Source of the DNA: Heyndrickxia acidicola
GTDB taxonomy: Bacteria > Bacillota > Bacilli > Bacillales > Bacillaceae_C
NCBI RefSeq assembly: GCF_001636425.1
Contig: NZ_KV440953.1
Coordinates: 1,314,847 to 1,378,846, forward strand
Direction: 5' to 3'
Length of the DNA: 64,000 bases
Shown: piece by piece, positions 44,990 to 53,202 of the stretch
Numbering within the stretch: the first letter of the stretch is position 1
Layout of the letters: every line of letters begins with the position of its first letter
The notes under the pieces: generated by a model
Databases searched by the model: none
Seen by the model: only the letters and a program-made list of their open reading frames with translations
Told to the model about the DNA's origin: nothing
Program-made: the position numbers and the translations under genes

Positions 44990-45346
44990 TTATTTTCTAA
45001 TCATTTGTTTATAGGCATTGATTTTTTTATTCAGGAGCTTTTCGGTCTCTAAAAGGTTTTCTATCTGTTCTTTAATCGATTCTCTATGCTCATTAAGAAG
45101 CTGCAGTCTAGCAGCAGCTGTATGTTCCCCTTCTTTCAATAACTCAGCATATTTTCTAATTTTAGCAATTGGCATTTGGGTTTGTTTTAATTTCATTACA
45201 AATTGAAGCCATTTTAGCTCTCCTTCACTATACACTCTTTCCCCGTTTGCATTTCGGTTGGGAGAAAGCAGCTTTTCTTTTTCATAGTAACGCAGAGTAT
45301 GAGCCGTTGTCTCCAATCGTCTTGCGATTTCACTAATATTATACAT
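44990..45346 (-). CDS. MerR-family transcription regulator
   Basis: A 118-aa regulator with the MerR N-terminal HTH (YNISEIARRLETTAHTLRYYEKE) and a C-terminal dimerisation coiled coil (EQIENLLETEKLLNKKI). No conserved metal-binding cysteines are present, so an organic or redox ligand is likely. AAGGGGG precedes the ATG. It diverges from a short-chain dehydrogenase gene through a MerR-type operator-promoter. Confidence 0.93.
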   Translation of the reverse strand: MYNISEIARRLETTAHTLRYYEKEKLLSPNRNANGERVYSEGELKWLQFVMKLKQTQMPIAKIRKYAELLKEGEHTAAARLQLLNEHRESIKEQIENLLETEKLLNKKINAYKQMIRK

Positions 45347-45407
45347 AAAATCCCCCTTATCTTTCCCATAATAGGATGGACACTATCACTATGCAATATA
45401 AAAACAC

Positions 45408-45438
45408 TTGCCTTAGAGTATACTCTAACGAATATAAT
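45408..45438 (+). promoter_or_regulatory. MerR-type promoter with 19-bp spacer and palindromic operator
   Basis: TTGCCT (-35, 45408-45413) and TATAAT (-10, 45433-45438) are separated by 19 bp. The spacer holds most of the perfect 16-bp palindrome TTAGAGTATACTCTAA (45413-45428). MerR-family proteins activate such stretched promoters by unwinding them. It controls the dehydrogenase at 45481. Confidence 0.85.
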
Positions 45439-45480
45439 GGAATCCACTCGAGTGATTATTTTAATCTAGGAGGAATTATC

Positions 45481-46242
45481 ATGAAATATACCGTAATTAC
45501 AGGTGCAAGTTCAGGTATTGGTTATGAAGCGGCGCTTGCATTTGCTGCCAGAGGAAAAAACTTAATTATCACTGCCCGCAGAAAAGATCTGTTAGAAGAA
45601 TTGAAAGCCAAAGTAGCACAAATAAATTCTGAATTAGATGTTGTAATACGGGAAACGGATCTTTCTTCAGCAAAAAATACACATACCTTTTATGATAGTG
45701 TAAAGGACTACCAAATTGAAACATGGATAAACAATGCTGGATTTGGCAATTTCGCCTCTATTGGAGAACAAAACTTGAACAAAATAGAGACGATGCTCCA
45801 TCTTAACATTGAAGCTTTAACTATTCTATCTTCCCTCTATGTGCGTGACTATTCCAGCGTTGAAGGAACACAAATCATTAATGTCTCATCCGGTGGAGGA
45901 TATACCATTGTAGCTGACGCTGTTACCTATTGTGCAACAAAATTCTATGTCAGTGCTTTTACTGAGGGACTTGCACAAGAACTGAAAGCACAAGGTGCAC
46001 CTCTGCAAGCCAAGGTATTGGCTCCAGCCGCAACGGAAACAGAGTTTGCCAAGCGTTCATTTGAGCTGGAAGATTTTAAATATGAGGGTACTGTACCTCA
46101 ATTCCACACAGCTAAAGAGATGGCACAGTTTATGCTTGACCTTTATGATAGTGAGAAAGTGGTCGGGATTGTGGATGGAATTACGTATAAGTTTGAGCTT
46201 AAAGACCCTATCTATCCTTATGTGAGCAGAACGACTAAATAG
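45481..46242 (+). CDS. Short-chain dehydrogenase/reductase
   Basis: A 253-aa SDR oxidoreductase. The nucleotide motif TGASSGIG is at residues 7-14, WINNAGFGNFA follows mid-protein, and the catalytic YCATK comes after NVSSGGGY. ATG 45481 with AGGAGGA is chosen; an open frame extends upstream to 45376 through the promoter and is not used. Expression is probably induced through the divergent MerR protein. Confidence 0.92.
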   Translation: MKYTVITGASSGIGYEAALAFAARGKNLIITARRKDLLEELKAKVAQINSELDVVIRETDLSSAKNTHTFYDSVKDYQIETWINNAGFGNFASIGEQNLNKIETMLHLNIEALTILSSLYVRDYSSVEGTQIINVSSGGGYTIVADAVTYCATKFYVSAFTEGLAQELKAQGAPLQAKVLAPAATETEFAKRSFELEDFKYEGTVPQFHTAKEMAQFMLDLYDSEKVVGIVDGITYKFELKDPIYPYVSRTTK

Positions 46243-46274
46243 GCAGTACAGAACACCTGCTTGCAGCTGAGCTA

Positions 46275-46318
46275 AAGAAAACCGTATTGAGTTTAATTGT
46301 CAATACGGTTATTTCTTA
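46275..46318 (+). terminator. Terminator after the SDR gene
   Basis: AACCGTATTGA pairs perfectly with TCAATACGGTT over an 8-base loop, followed by ATTTCTT. Confidence 0.85.
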
Positions 46319-46421
46319 TACAGGCATTGTTCATCCTGCAACAGCAACTTACTCTTTAATTAACTTTGGCCACATTTTAAGATTGTACTTTAAGAGAAAC
46401 GTCGTTATTGCTTTTATTATC

Positions 46422-46752
46422 CAGCTTGTTGATTTCCGCTTCAGGCACTCGCTTTCCGGGGCGGCCGGGAGCCTCCTCATCGCTTCTCTCCTACGGGGTC
46501 TCCCTAAGGTCAGTTAATCCCGCATAAGTCTCGTGCCTTTCTCTCTTAACAACCTTTGTATTAAATCCAAATTAGGATTGTACATAGACATAGGCAGCTC
46601 TCTATTCATCCTGCTGGGTTGATTTCCACTTCAAGCACTCGTTTTTCCGCGGGTCGCCGGGAGCCTCCTCGTCGCTGCTCTCCTGCGGGGTCTCCCTATT
46701 CCTGCTTTTCCCGCAGGAGTCTCGTACCTGCGCTCCAATCAACTTTGGATTT
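46422..46752. repeat. Tandem pair of family-1 core repeats, copies H1 and H2
   Basis: Unit 1 (about 46422-46565): GATTTCCGCTTCAGGCACTCG, GGGGCGGCCGGGAGCCTCC, TACGGGGTCTCCCTAAGG, CCCGCATAAGTCTCG. Unit 2 (about 46610-46752): GATTTCCACTTCAAGCACTCG, GCCGGGAGCCTCCTCGTCGC, TGCGGGGTCTCCCTAT, CCCGCAGGAGTCTCGTACC, GCTCCAATCAAC. Linker ATCCAAATTAGGATTGTAC. A degenerate third unit (46796-46873) follows. The gap 46243-47005 holds no gene. Confidence 0.85.
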
Positions 46753-47005
46753 TGTTTAACATGAGGTTTTAAGAGAGAACGTACGTTTTCCCCAATCATC
46801 CTATTTTGTTAATTTCTCCAGCACTCGCTTTAAATGATCAATTGGTGAGCCTGCTCGGCGATTTGCTCCAACAGAGCATAAATACTAAAAATCCCCAATA
46901 TCTTCTTATATTTAAACGATAAGAATTACTCTCATTTTTTGCAGCACACATCAATTTAAAGTCTTCTACTGGTTATTCAACATCTACAGAATAATTCAAG
47001 GCCCT

Positions 47006-48067
47006 TTGGAACATAATTCAACTATCAAAACGTTTGGAGGTTATAAAGCGTTGAATAAGAAAAATCCCTTAAGTGCATCAGAGGTTGGAACGCTTTGGCT
47101 TACCTATTTGGAAAAAACACTCATCCTTCGAATATTGGAATATTTTATTGCAAAATCTGATGAGGAGCAACCAAAAAATATTATGGGCGGTCTTTGGCAG
47201 GAACTGGATTATTATATAAAAAAAATAGAAGAGGTTTTCAAGGGAGAAGGCGCTGCCATTCCTGTTGGATTTTCAAAGACAGATGTAAATACCGAAGCCC
47301 CCGCTTTATACGGAAACGGCTTTGATATTATGCTGGTCCGGATTCTAAAAGAGATAAGCATGGGAATGTACACCATTAACATGAATATGGCTTACCGTGA
47401 TGATGTCATGGAAATTTATGAGGGGCTGACTTCCATCACTCAAAAAATCTATAAACTATCGACTCTTTATTTGTTAGGGAAAGGCATTCTTACCAGCCCC
47501 CCAAAAGTGACTCTGACAAAACATAATGAGTATGTAGAAAGTAAGGCCTATTTAAGTGGTTTTAATCTTTTCAAGGAAAATAGAGCTTTGAATGACATTG
47601 AGCTTGGATATCTTCATCATGGCATTGAAACCAATAATGTAGGAATGCAGCTCATTACAGGCTTTGCCCAGTGTGCAAAGAATAAAGAAGTAAAAAAATA
47701 TTTCCTTAGAGGAAAAGAATTGGCAAAGAAGCAAATTAAAATTTTTGAGGAACTTCTTATAAAAAGCGATATTCAGTCTACAGCTTCTACAGGGAGCACT
47801 GTCACTACATCAACAATCGCACCTTTTTCGGAAAAACTAATGATGTTCTGTGTCTATATTCTGAACGGCTTTGGAATTGTAGGGACAAGCTTCGGGACCA
47901 TTTTTAGTTTACGGAGCGATCTATCAATGCAATCGGCATTATTAGCGAAGGATATTTATTTTTATGCCCAGGATGGAATAAAGCTTATGATTAAAAATGG
48001 ATGGCTGGAAGAACCGCCTCATATGGAGGACCGTCATCAGATCATTAATGGTAAGTCTGATCAATAA
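47006..48067 (+). CDS. DUF3231-family protein
   Basis: A 353-aa protein of two related helical halves (about residues 15-165 and 190-345). Each half contains a similar segment: LSASEVGTLWLTYLEKT in the first, and LNDIELGYLHHGIETNNVGMQ in the second. Ferritin-like helical bundles are expected. Function unknown; common in spore-forming bacilli. TTG start; the ribosome binding site is weak (AAGG), so the exact start is uncertain. Confidence 0.85.
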   Translation: MEHNSTIKTFGGYKALNKKNPLSASEVGTLWLTYLEKTLILRILEYFIAKSDEEQPKNIMGGLWQELDYYIKKIEEVFKGEGAAIPVGFSKTDVNTEAPALYGNGFDIMLVRILKEISMGMYTINMNMAYRDDVMEIYEGLTSITQKIYKLSTLYLLGKGILTSPPKVTLTKHNEYVESKAYLSGFNLFKENRALNDIELGYLHHGIETNNVGMQLITGFAQCAKNKEVKKYFLRGKELAKKQIKIFEELLIKSDIQSTASTGSTVTTSTIAPFSEKLMMFCVYILNGFGIVGTSFGTIFSLRSDLSMQSALLAKDIYFYAQDGIKLMIKNGWLEEPPHMEDRHQIINGKSDQ

Positions 48068-48174
48068 TCAGTGCGATGAATTTTAAACTGAACTGGCAGG
48101 ATATTAAGTAAGCCATCCTTTTGTTTCGATGTTCTCTACATACTAAATGGATGGTTTACAATCATACTGCTGAT

Positions 48175-48705
48175 TCATTTATGGACTCTCAACCCATCTG
48201 AAAGAGGCAATAGTTTAGCATAATAATACTCGTTAAAAAATCTGCCTCCAGAGAAAAGAGAGTGTCGTTTTTCTCCTTCCAATTCAAACCCCATCTTTTT
48301 ATATAAGGCAACTCCAGCTTGGTTTTCCGTTACAACGGTTAATTCGAGCCTGGAAATATGATGTTCCATCGCCCATTGTTCCAAATGATGGAAGAGCTTT
48401 GTCCCTGCTCCGCAACCTCTATATTCCTCCAAAATCCCAATGATAATATAGGCTTCATGTTTCTTTTTCCTCACATTTCCCCCTTTTGCAATTAAATACC
48501 CAATGATCTCTCCATCTTCATTTTCTGCACCAAATATAGCTGAGTTATGTTGAATCGCCATGGCTTCCAGCAGAGCTCTTTGTTTTTCTGGTGTTACAGT
48601 TCTCTCCCCTGGTTCCATCATCATAAAATCAGATGTGCTTTCCACTTTTTTCATTACCTCTGCGAAGCCTGCTGCATCTTCCGGTGTCAGCTCTCTAATG
48701 AACAT
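48175..48705 (-). CDS. GNAT-family N-acetyltransferase
   Basis: A 176-aa acetyltransferase. MFIRELTPEDAAGFAEVM starts the fold, and EEYRGCGAGTKLFHHLEQW carries the acetyl-CoA loop. ATG 48705 with GGAGGGGGAAGG is better than ATG 48765. The substrate may be an amine or protein N-terminus; this is not determinable. Confidence 0.88.
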   Translation of the reverse strand: MFIRELTPEDAAGFAEVMKKVESTSDFMMMEPGERTVTPEKQRALLEAMAIQHNSAIFGAENEDGEIIGYLIAKGGNVRKKKHEAYIIIGILEEYRGCGAGTKLFHHLEQWAMEHHISRLELTVVTENQAGVALYKKMGFELEGEKRHSLFSGGRFFNEYYYAKLLPLSDGLRVHK

Positions 48706-48854
48706 CCTTCCCCCTCCTGTTGTAGGCAAACCCAACGATATATTCCTTTTTATTACATTCTGCATAATGCCGCTTTTTCCTTCTTTTTAAAGTGGATAAG
48801 AAGGGACAAAGGGTTGAAAACATTTCGCCTGTAAAGTGAAAAATTTATTTAAAA

Positions 48855-48918
48855 GGCTTTGTTAGACGACACTGTTGTTTTTTTAGCCCATTCGTTTGAA
48901 ACGGCCGTTTCACGCGCC
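48855..48918. repeat. Variable-hairpin element T3, partial (family 3)
   Basis: GGCTTTGTTAGACGACACTG, then TAGCCCATTCGT with the short inverted tip GAAACGGCCGTTTC. It matches the left part of T2 but the right arm is missing. Confidence 0.5.
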
Positions 48919-48933
48919 TTTCAGCACATCCAT

Positions 48934-48970
48934 TAAAAAAGAGCCGCTGCACAACAAACAGCTGCTCCTT
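48934..48970 (-). terminator. Terminator of the 42-43 codon ORF
   Basis: On the minus strand GAGCAGCTG pairs with CAGCGGCTC over a short loop, followed by TTTTTT. Confidence 0.75.
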
Positions 48971-48986
48971 TTACTCCTGTTACTTT

Positions 48987-49118
48987 TTATCCATTCGTTG
49001 AAGAGTCCATTTCGTTATCACCGGAAGAAGGGATGGAATGCTCATCTTTAGGAGTTGATAAATATGTCCCTAATTCTTCCTTCAGCTGTTCTTCAGACTT
49101 TTCCTCGTATTTGATAAT
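48987..49118 (-). CDS. Small ORF with probable non-canonical start codon
   Basis: A minus-strand frame KYEEKSEEQLKEELGTYL, then STPKDEHSIPSSGDNEMDSS to a TAA at 48987. It is preceded by GGGGAGGTG with 2-5 bases spacing to ATT (49118) or ATC (49115). No ATG, GTG or TTG is available in frame. A terminator follows 17 bp after the stop. The peptide is acidic, with no membrane segment. It is either a gene with a rare start or a remnant. Confidence 0.45.
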   Translation of the reverse strand: MIKYEEKSEEQLKEELGTYLSTPKDEHSIPSSGDNEMDSSTNG

Positions 49119-49467
49119 TACACCTCCCCTTCATATTACTATTCACAGCTAAGTTAAGAACAGGAAGCGGAACCAAAGACATGTCATGGTTCCCTGCCTT
49201 GAAAAAGAACCTTAACCTATCTATACCTAAATAGATAATTTATAAACTATTTTTCCCTTAAGTAATCATTAAGTTATTGTAAAATTAGTAAGCTCTGGGC
49301 ATTCCATTTGTGATTTCTCCAGTTCCTATTGTGTTTTCCACCCGCTTAAAGTAAAATAAGGATACTATATAACGGAAGGGTGACCAAAGGGCGATGGATA
49401 AGTAATCCTATTTGATGAAAAAAGAATCATGTTAAAGTATTGATTATTTTTTCTGGATAGGATTCGT

Positions 49468-49569
49468 ATGGCCTTTTGGAGACTGGACAAAAAGACACGA
49501 TATTTCTGTCTTTTCCGCCGCCCACTTGCCTCCTCCTGTCCAGAAATGGAACAGGAGGTTTTTTTATGA
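49468..49569 (+). CDS. Leader peptide of the MFS efflux gene, 33 aa
   Basis: ATG at 49468 with AGGA five bases upstream. The 33 codons begin MAFWRLDKKTRYFCLF, continue RRPLASSCPEMEQEVFL and end at TGA (49567-49569), which overlaps the ATG of the transporter gene (ATGA). It runs through the terminator hairpin that lies before the transporter. This is the layout of ribosome-stalling leader peptides that control drug-resistance genes. Confidence 0.7.
   Translation: MAFWRLDKKTRYFCLFRRPLASSCPEMEQEVFL
49532..49565 (+). terminator. Attenuator hairpin that also masks the MFS ribosome binding site
   Basis: CCTCCTGT (49532-49539) pairs with ACAGGAGG (49551-49558), extended by CC/GG, followed by seven Ts directly before the ATG. 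The 3' arm is the ribosome binding site of the transporter. TGTCCAG (49537-49543) can instead pair with CTGGACA at 49483-49489, or CCTGTCCAGA with TCTGGATAGG at 49452-49461. Confidence 0.85.
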
Positions 49570-50816
49570 CTGAAAATACAGCTGGTGTGAAACCGGGAAT
49601 GGGTGATCTGCTAAAAAATCGCGTAGTGCTGGTCATCATGCTATCTTCCCTCTTTCTCCAAATTGGGATATGGGTAAGGAACTATTCCATTTTATTGTTT
49701 GTTGTGGATAAAACCCATCAAAATCCGGTTGCCGTTTCATTGATTTCAGTAGCTGAATTTGTGCCAATCTTTTTGTTTTCTTTTATTGGCGGAACTTTTG
49801 CCGATCGATGGCTTCCCAAACGGACTATGGTGTGGTGTGATTTGTTAAGCGCTGTTTCGATCTTTGTTGTACTTTTGGCTTTGATGTTCGGCAGCTGGAA
49901 AGTGATTTTCTTTGCCACTCTGGTCTCTTCCATTCTTTCACAGTTTTCACAGCCTTCCGGAATGAAGCTGTTCAAGCTGCATGTTCCGGAAGAGCTTGTT
50001 CAGCTGGGAATGTCTTTGTATCAGACTATTTTTGCACTCTTTATGATCTTAGGACCCATCCTTGGTACATTTGTGTATCAGCATTTTGGAATTAAAACCG
50101 CTATTGCCATTATGGGGATTGCCTTTATATGCTCTGCGGCTGTATTGCTTATGCTCCCTCCGGATCGAAAGCTCGAAGGACCAGCCAGCAAGACAACTCT
50201 TATGGAAGAAATGAAAAACGGATTCCTTTATGTAAAAGATAGCAAATCCCTCACCCTTCTCGGTGCATGCTTTCTTGTAGCCGGCCTGGCAATCGGCCTC
50301 ACTCAGCCTCTTGGTGTATTTCTAATTACACAACAGTTAGGACTGCCAAAGGAAATGCTCCAATGGCTGATGGCGGCTTTTGGAATTGGCATGATCCTTG
50401 GAGGTGGATTGACTCTAGCTGTTGCCAAAAAGGCTGCTCCTCAGCTATTGCTTGCAATGGGATTAGCCGCCAGTGCCATTGGGTTCATTACGATGGGCAT
50501 GTCCACCGTTTTATGGCTCACTCTTCTTGCTCAATTTATCTCCGGTCTCTTTATGCCATGCATTCAGATTGGAATAAATACCATGATCCTGCAAAATACC
50601 GAAGAAGCCTTTATTGGACGGGTAAATGGGATATTAAATCCGCTTTTTATGGGAGCAATGGTCGTAACCATGTCCATTGCAGGCTGGCTAAAGTCCCTTA
50701 CAACCATCACACTAATTTATGAACTTGCAGCGATACTGCTCATCATCGGCATCCTTACGCTGGTTCCATTAATAAAATCGGTAAAAATAAAGCGAGCGAC
50801 AAGGAAAGAAGCTTAA
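49566..50816 (+). CDS. MFS drug-efflux transporter
   Basis: A 416-aa, 12-helix transporter. The loop 2-3 motif GGTFADRWLPKRTMV is the family signature for drug:proton antiporters, and RFI-type linkers are seen later. It resembles macrolide/quinolone-type MFS exporters such as the MFS_3 (Mef) group. ATG 49566 with ACAGGAGG is preferred; an upstream TTG frame (49476) is part of the leader. The leader-peptide attenuator suggests induction by a ribosome-targeting compound. Confidence 0.88.
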   Translation: MTENTAGVKPGMGDLLKNRVVLVIMLSSLFLQIGIWVRNYSILLFVVDKTHQNPVAVSLISVAEFVPIFLFSFIGGTFADRWLPKRTMVWCDLLSAVSIFVVLLALMFGSWKVIFFATLVSSILSQFSQPSGMKLFKLHVPEELVQLGMSLYQTIFALFMILGPILGTFVYQHFGIKTAIAIMGIAFICSAAVLLMLPPDRKLEGPASKTTLMEEMKNGFLYVKDSKSLTLLGACFLVAGLAIGLTQPLGVFLITQQLGLPKEMLQWLMAAFGIGMILGGGLTLAVAKKAAPQLLLAMGLAASAIGFITMGMSTVLWLTLLAQFISGLFMPCIQIGINTMILQNTEEAFIGRVNGILNPLFMGAMVVTMSIAGWLKSLTTITLIYELAAILLIIGILTLVPLIKSVKIKRATRKEA

Positions 50817-50850
50817 AATAGACTAAAAGAAAACAGGTTTCATACTGCCT

Positions 50851-50881
50851 TGAGGACGTATAGTGCAATTATACGTCCTCA
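50851..50881 (+). terminator. Perfect 12-bp hairpin after the MFS gene
   Basis: TGAGGACGTATA pairs with TATACGTCCTCA over a seven-base loop. No T-run follows, so termination is probable but not certain. Confidence 0.6.
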
Positions 50882-50923
50882 TCTGTGTTACAATCGTGAG
50901 AGTAAATAGAAAGGATGGTATGG

Positions 50924-51319
50924 ATGCTTAAAAAAGTTGCGTTAAAAACCGCCCAGCATGATCAAATGATTGATGTAACAGATGATGTTCAACGCTTTAT
51001 ATTCGAGAATAATGTCAGGGAAGGTGCTGTCGTTGTTTATTGCCCTCATACAACTGCCGGAATTACCATCAACGAAAATGCCGATCCCGATGTTAAAAGA
51101 GATATGATTCGCCGCTTTGATGAAGTATACCCTTGGAACCACGACCTTGACAGACATATGGAAGGCAATACTGCTGCCCATATGAAGGCAAGTACAGTAG
51201 GCGCTTCACAGCATATTATTATAGAAGACGGCCGCCTGCTTCTTGGAACCTGGCAGGGGATTTACTTTTGCGAGTTCGATGGTCCAAGAAATCGGACATA
51301 TTATATTAAAATCCTTTAA
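50924..51319 (+). CDS. UPF0047/YjbQ-family protein
   Basis: A 131-aa protein with the family signature [22 protein letters not shown] and [37 protein letters not shown]. Some members have thiamin phosphate synthase-like activity; the function is otherwise unknown. ATG 50924 with AAAGGA; ATG 50915 lies in the site. It stands alone. Confidence 0.92.
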   Translation: MLKKVALKTAQHDQMIDVTDDVQRFIFENNVREGAVVVYCPHTTAGITINENADPDVKRDMIRRFDEVYPWNHDLDRHMEGNTAAHMKASTVGASQHIIIEDGRLLLGTWQGIYFCEFDGPRNRTYYIKIL

Positions 51320-51340
51320 TCTGTTAAAAATTAAATAAAA

Positions 51341-51368
51341 AAAAGACTGCACCGGGCAGTCTTTTCTT
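51341..51368. terminator. Bidirectional terminator
   Basis: AAAAGACTGC pairs with GCAGTCTTTT over five bases, between the convergent UPF0047 and alcohol dehydrogenase genes. Confidence 0.85.
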
Positions 51369-51381
51369 TATTACATCTATA

Positions 51382-52521
51382 TTATGGCTTTAAGACTACC
51401 TTAATACATTCGTCTTCCCTGTCGTTGAATATTTTATATGCTTCGCTTGCCTGCTCTAATGGAATACGGTGTGAAATAATTTCAGTAGGATCAAATTCTC
51501 CGTTTGAAATCTTATCAAACAGCATGGGCATATAGTGAATAACCGGTGCCTGTCCCATCTTCATTGTTATGTTTCGTTCAAAAAGGTTTCCTAATGGGAA
51601 CATATTGTACATTGAGCCATATACTCCTGTCAGCTGAATTGTCCCAAATTTACGGACTGCATTGGTGGCAATTTGAATAGCACTCAGTGTCCCGCCCTGC
51701 AGCTTCAGCTTTTGTTCTATTGCTTCAATGGCTGACTTCTTCCCATCCATTCCTACGCAGTCAATGACAATATCTGCTCCGCCGCCCGTAATTTCTTTTA
51801 AATGGGCACCCATATTGTCAAACTCAGCAAAATTGAACGCCTCAACATTATTCATTCTTTTTGCATGGTCTAGTCTGTAGGAGAGATGATCAATAGCAAT
51901 GACCCGTTTCGCCCCTTTCATCCAAGCGAATTTTTGAACCATTAGACCGATAGGACCTGAGCCGAGAACTGCAACGGTATCTCCTTCTTTTACCCCCGCG
52001 TTCTCCACACTCCAATAAGCAGTTGGTAATACATCAGACATAAATAATAGGGCTTCATCCTCTAATTCACAGGATTCAGGAATAACAAAGGGAGTAAAAT
52101 TCCCATATGGAACCCGTAAATATTCAGCTTGTCCGCCTAAATAGCTTCCATATCTCTCTGTAAACCCAAAATAACCGCCTGTATCAATATGGGGATTCCT
52201 ATTGGAATGATCACATTGGCTTTCCATGTCATGCTGGCAGTAAAAACAATGTCCACAGGCAATATTAAAAGGCAGTACCACTCTGTCACCTTTTTTTACC
52301 TTCGTCACTTCAGGTCCTATCTCTTCCACAATGCCCATAGGCTCATGCCCAATGACATAATCCTTTTCTGCAGGCAGTGCCCCTTGGTAAATATGAAGAT
52401 CCGATCCGCAGATAGCGGTTGACGTTATGCGAACAATGATATCATCATTCTTTTCCAGCTTTGGATCTTCGACCTCTTTTACTTCCATGTTCTTAACACC
52501 TTGAAAGGTAACAGCCTTCAT
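51382..52521 (-). CDS. Zinc-dependent alcohol/formaldehyde dehydrogenase
   Basis: A 379-aa medium-chain dehydrogenase. Catalytic zinc ligands are C38 (AICGSD) and H59-E60 (GHEPMG). The structural zinc cysteines are C89, C92, C95 and C103. The NAD-binding motif is VLGSGPIGLM. The extra loop (DTGGYFGFTERYGSYLGGQAEYLRVP) marks the glutathione-independent formaldehyde dehydrogenase-like subgroup. GGGGGG precedes the ATG. Monocistronic; substrate not determinable. Confidence 0.92.
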   Translation of the reverse strand: MKAVTFQGVKNMEVKEVEDPKLEKNDDIIVRITSTAICGSDLHIYQGALPAEKDYVIGHEPMGIVEEIGPEVTKVKKGDRVVLPFNIACGHCFYCQHDMESQCDHSNRNPHIDTGGYFGFTERYGSYLGGQAEYLRVPYGNFTPFVIPESCELEDEALLFMSDVLPTAYWSVENAGVKEGDTVAVLGSGPIGLMVQKFAWMKGAKRVIAIDHLSYRLDHAKRMNNVEAFNFAEFDNMGAHLKEITGGGADIVIDCVGMDGKKSAIEAIEQKLKLQGGTLSAIQIATNAVRKFGTIQLTGVYGSMYNMFPLGNLFERNITMKMGQAPVIHYMPMLFDKISNGEFDPTEIISHRIPLEQASEAYKIFNDREDECIKVVLKP

Positions 52522-52640
52522 GATAGTCCCCCCTTAAATTTGGAATAATAGACTATACCCTTACGTCATTAGTATATGCAAACATTTCAGTTATAAAAAA
52601 AAGCTTATCCAAGAAGGAACACAAAAATTTGTCTGTACGA

Positions 52641-53087
52641 TTATAAGCTGAATGTTGCCAATTGCTCGCCCCAGGGTGCGATGTGACTCTCTACAAATCC
52701 TGCTTTTTTGTAAGCGTGCTTTGCTGCTGTATTTTCAGGATTGCAGCCAATCATAATAAGGGGAATGTTTGCGTCATTTGTCTGTCTTATCTCTTCAATA
52801 ATTAATTTTATTGCATGTCTACCTAATCCACTCCCTTGAAAATGTTTATCAATCATTAATCTATAAATCCAATAATTATAATCATAAGCATCTATACCAT
52901 ACATTGTAAGTCCAATCATTTTATCCTGCAGGTAAATCCCTTTTACATAAAAATGATCAAGAAATTGCACCTCTGCAATCGTGTAAAGATTAGATGCAAT
53001 AAATTTTTTTTGCTCTTCTTTTACTGATAATTGAATAGCTTCCTCCCAATTGCTTTTATCAATAATTTTTAAAGATAATTCCGTCAA
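52641..53087 (-). CDS. GNAT acetyltransferase, BltD-like (polyamine type)
   Basis: A 148-aa acetyltransferase resembling spermine/spermidine acetyltransferase BltD: KEEQKKFIASN, VKGIYLQDKMIGLTMYG and YRLMIDKHFQGSGLGRHAIK, with a late NTAAKHAYKKAGF motif. TTG start with AAGGGGGAG upstream. The polyamine assignment rests on similarity only. Confidence 0.85.
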   Translation of the reverse strand: MTELSLKIIDKSNWEEAIQLSVKEEQKKFIASNLYTIAEVQFLDHFYVKGIYLQDKMIGLTMYGIDAYDYNYWIYRLMIDKHFQGSGLGRHAIKLIIEEIRQTNDANIPLIMIGCNPENTAAKHAYKKAGFVESHIAPWGEQLATFSL

Positions 53088-53202
53088 TACTTTCTCCCCC
53101 TTTTTATATAAGGAGAACCGTGCAGTTTTGATTAACTAAACGTTATCTCCTCATAAATAAGCCGAAAAATTCCTTTTTTACAAAGTTAAAAAAGAGCCTA
53201 CA

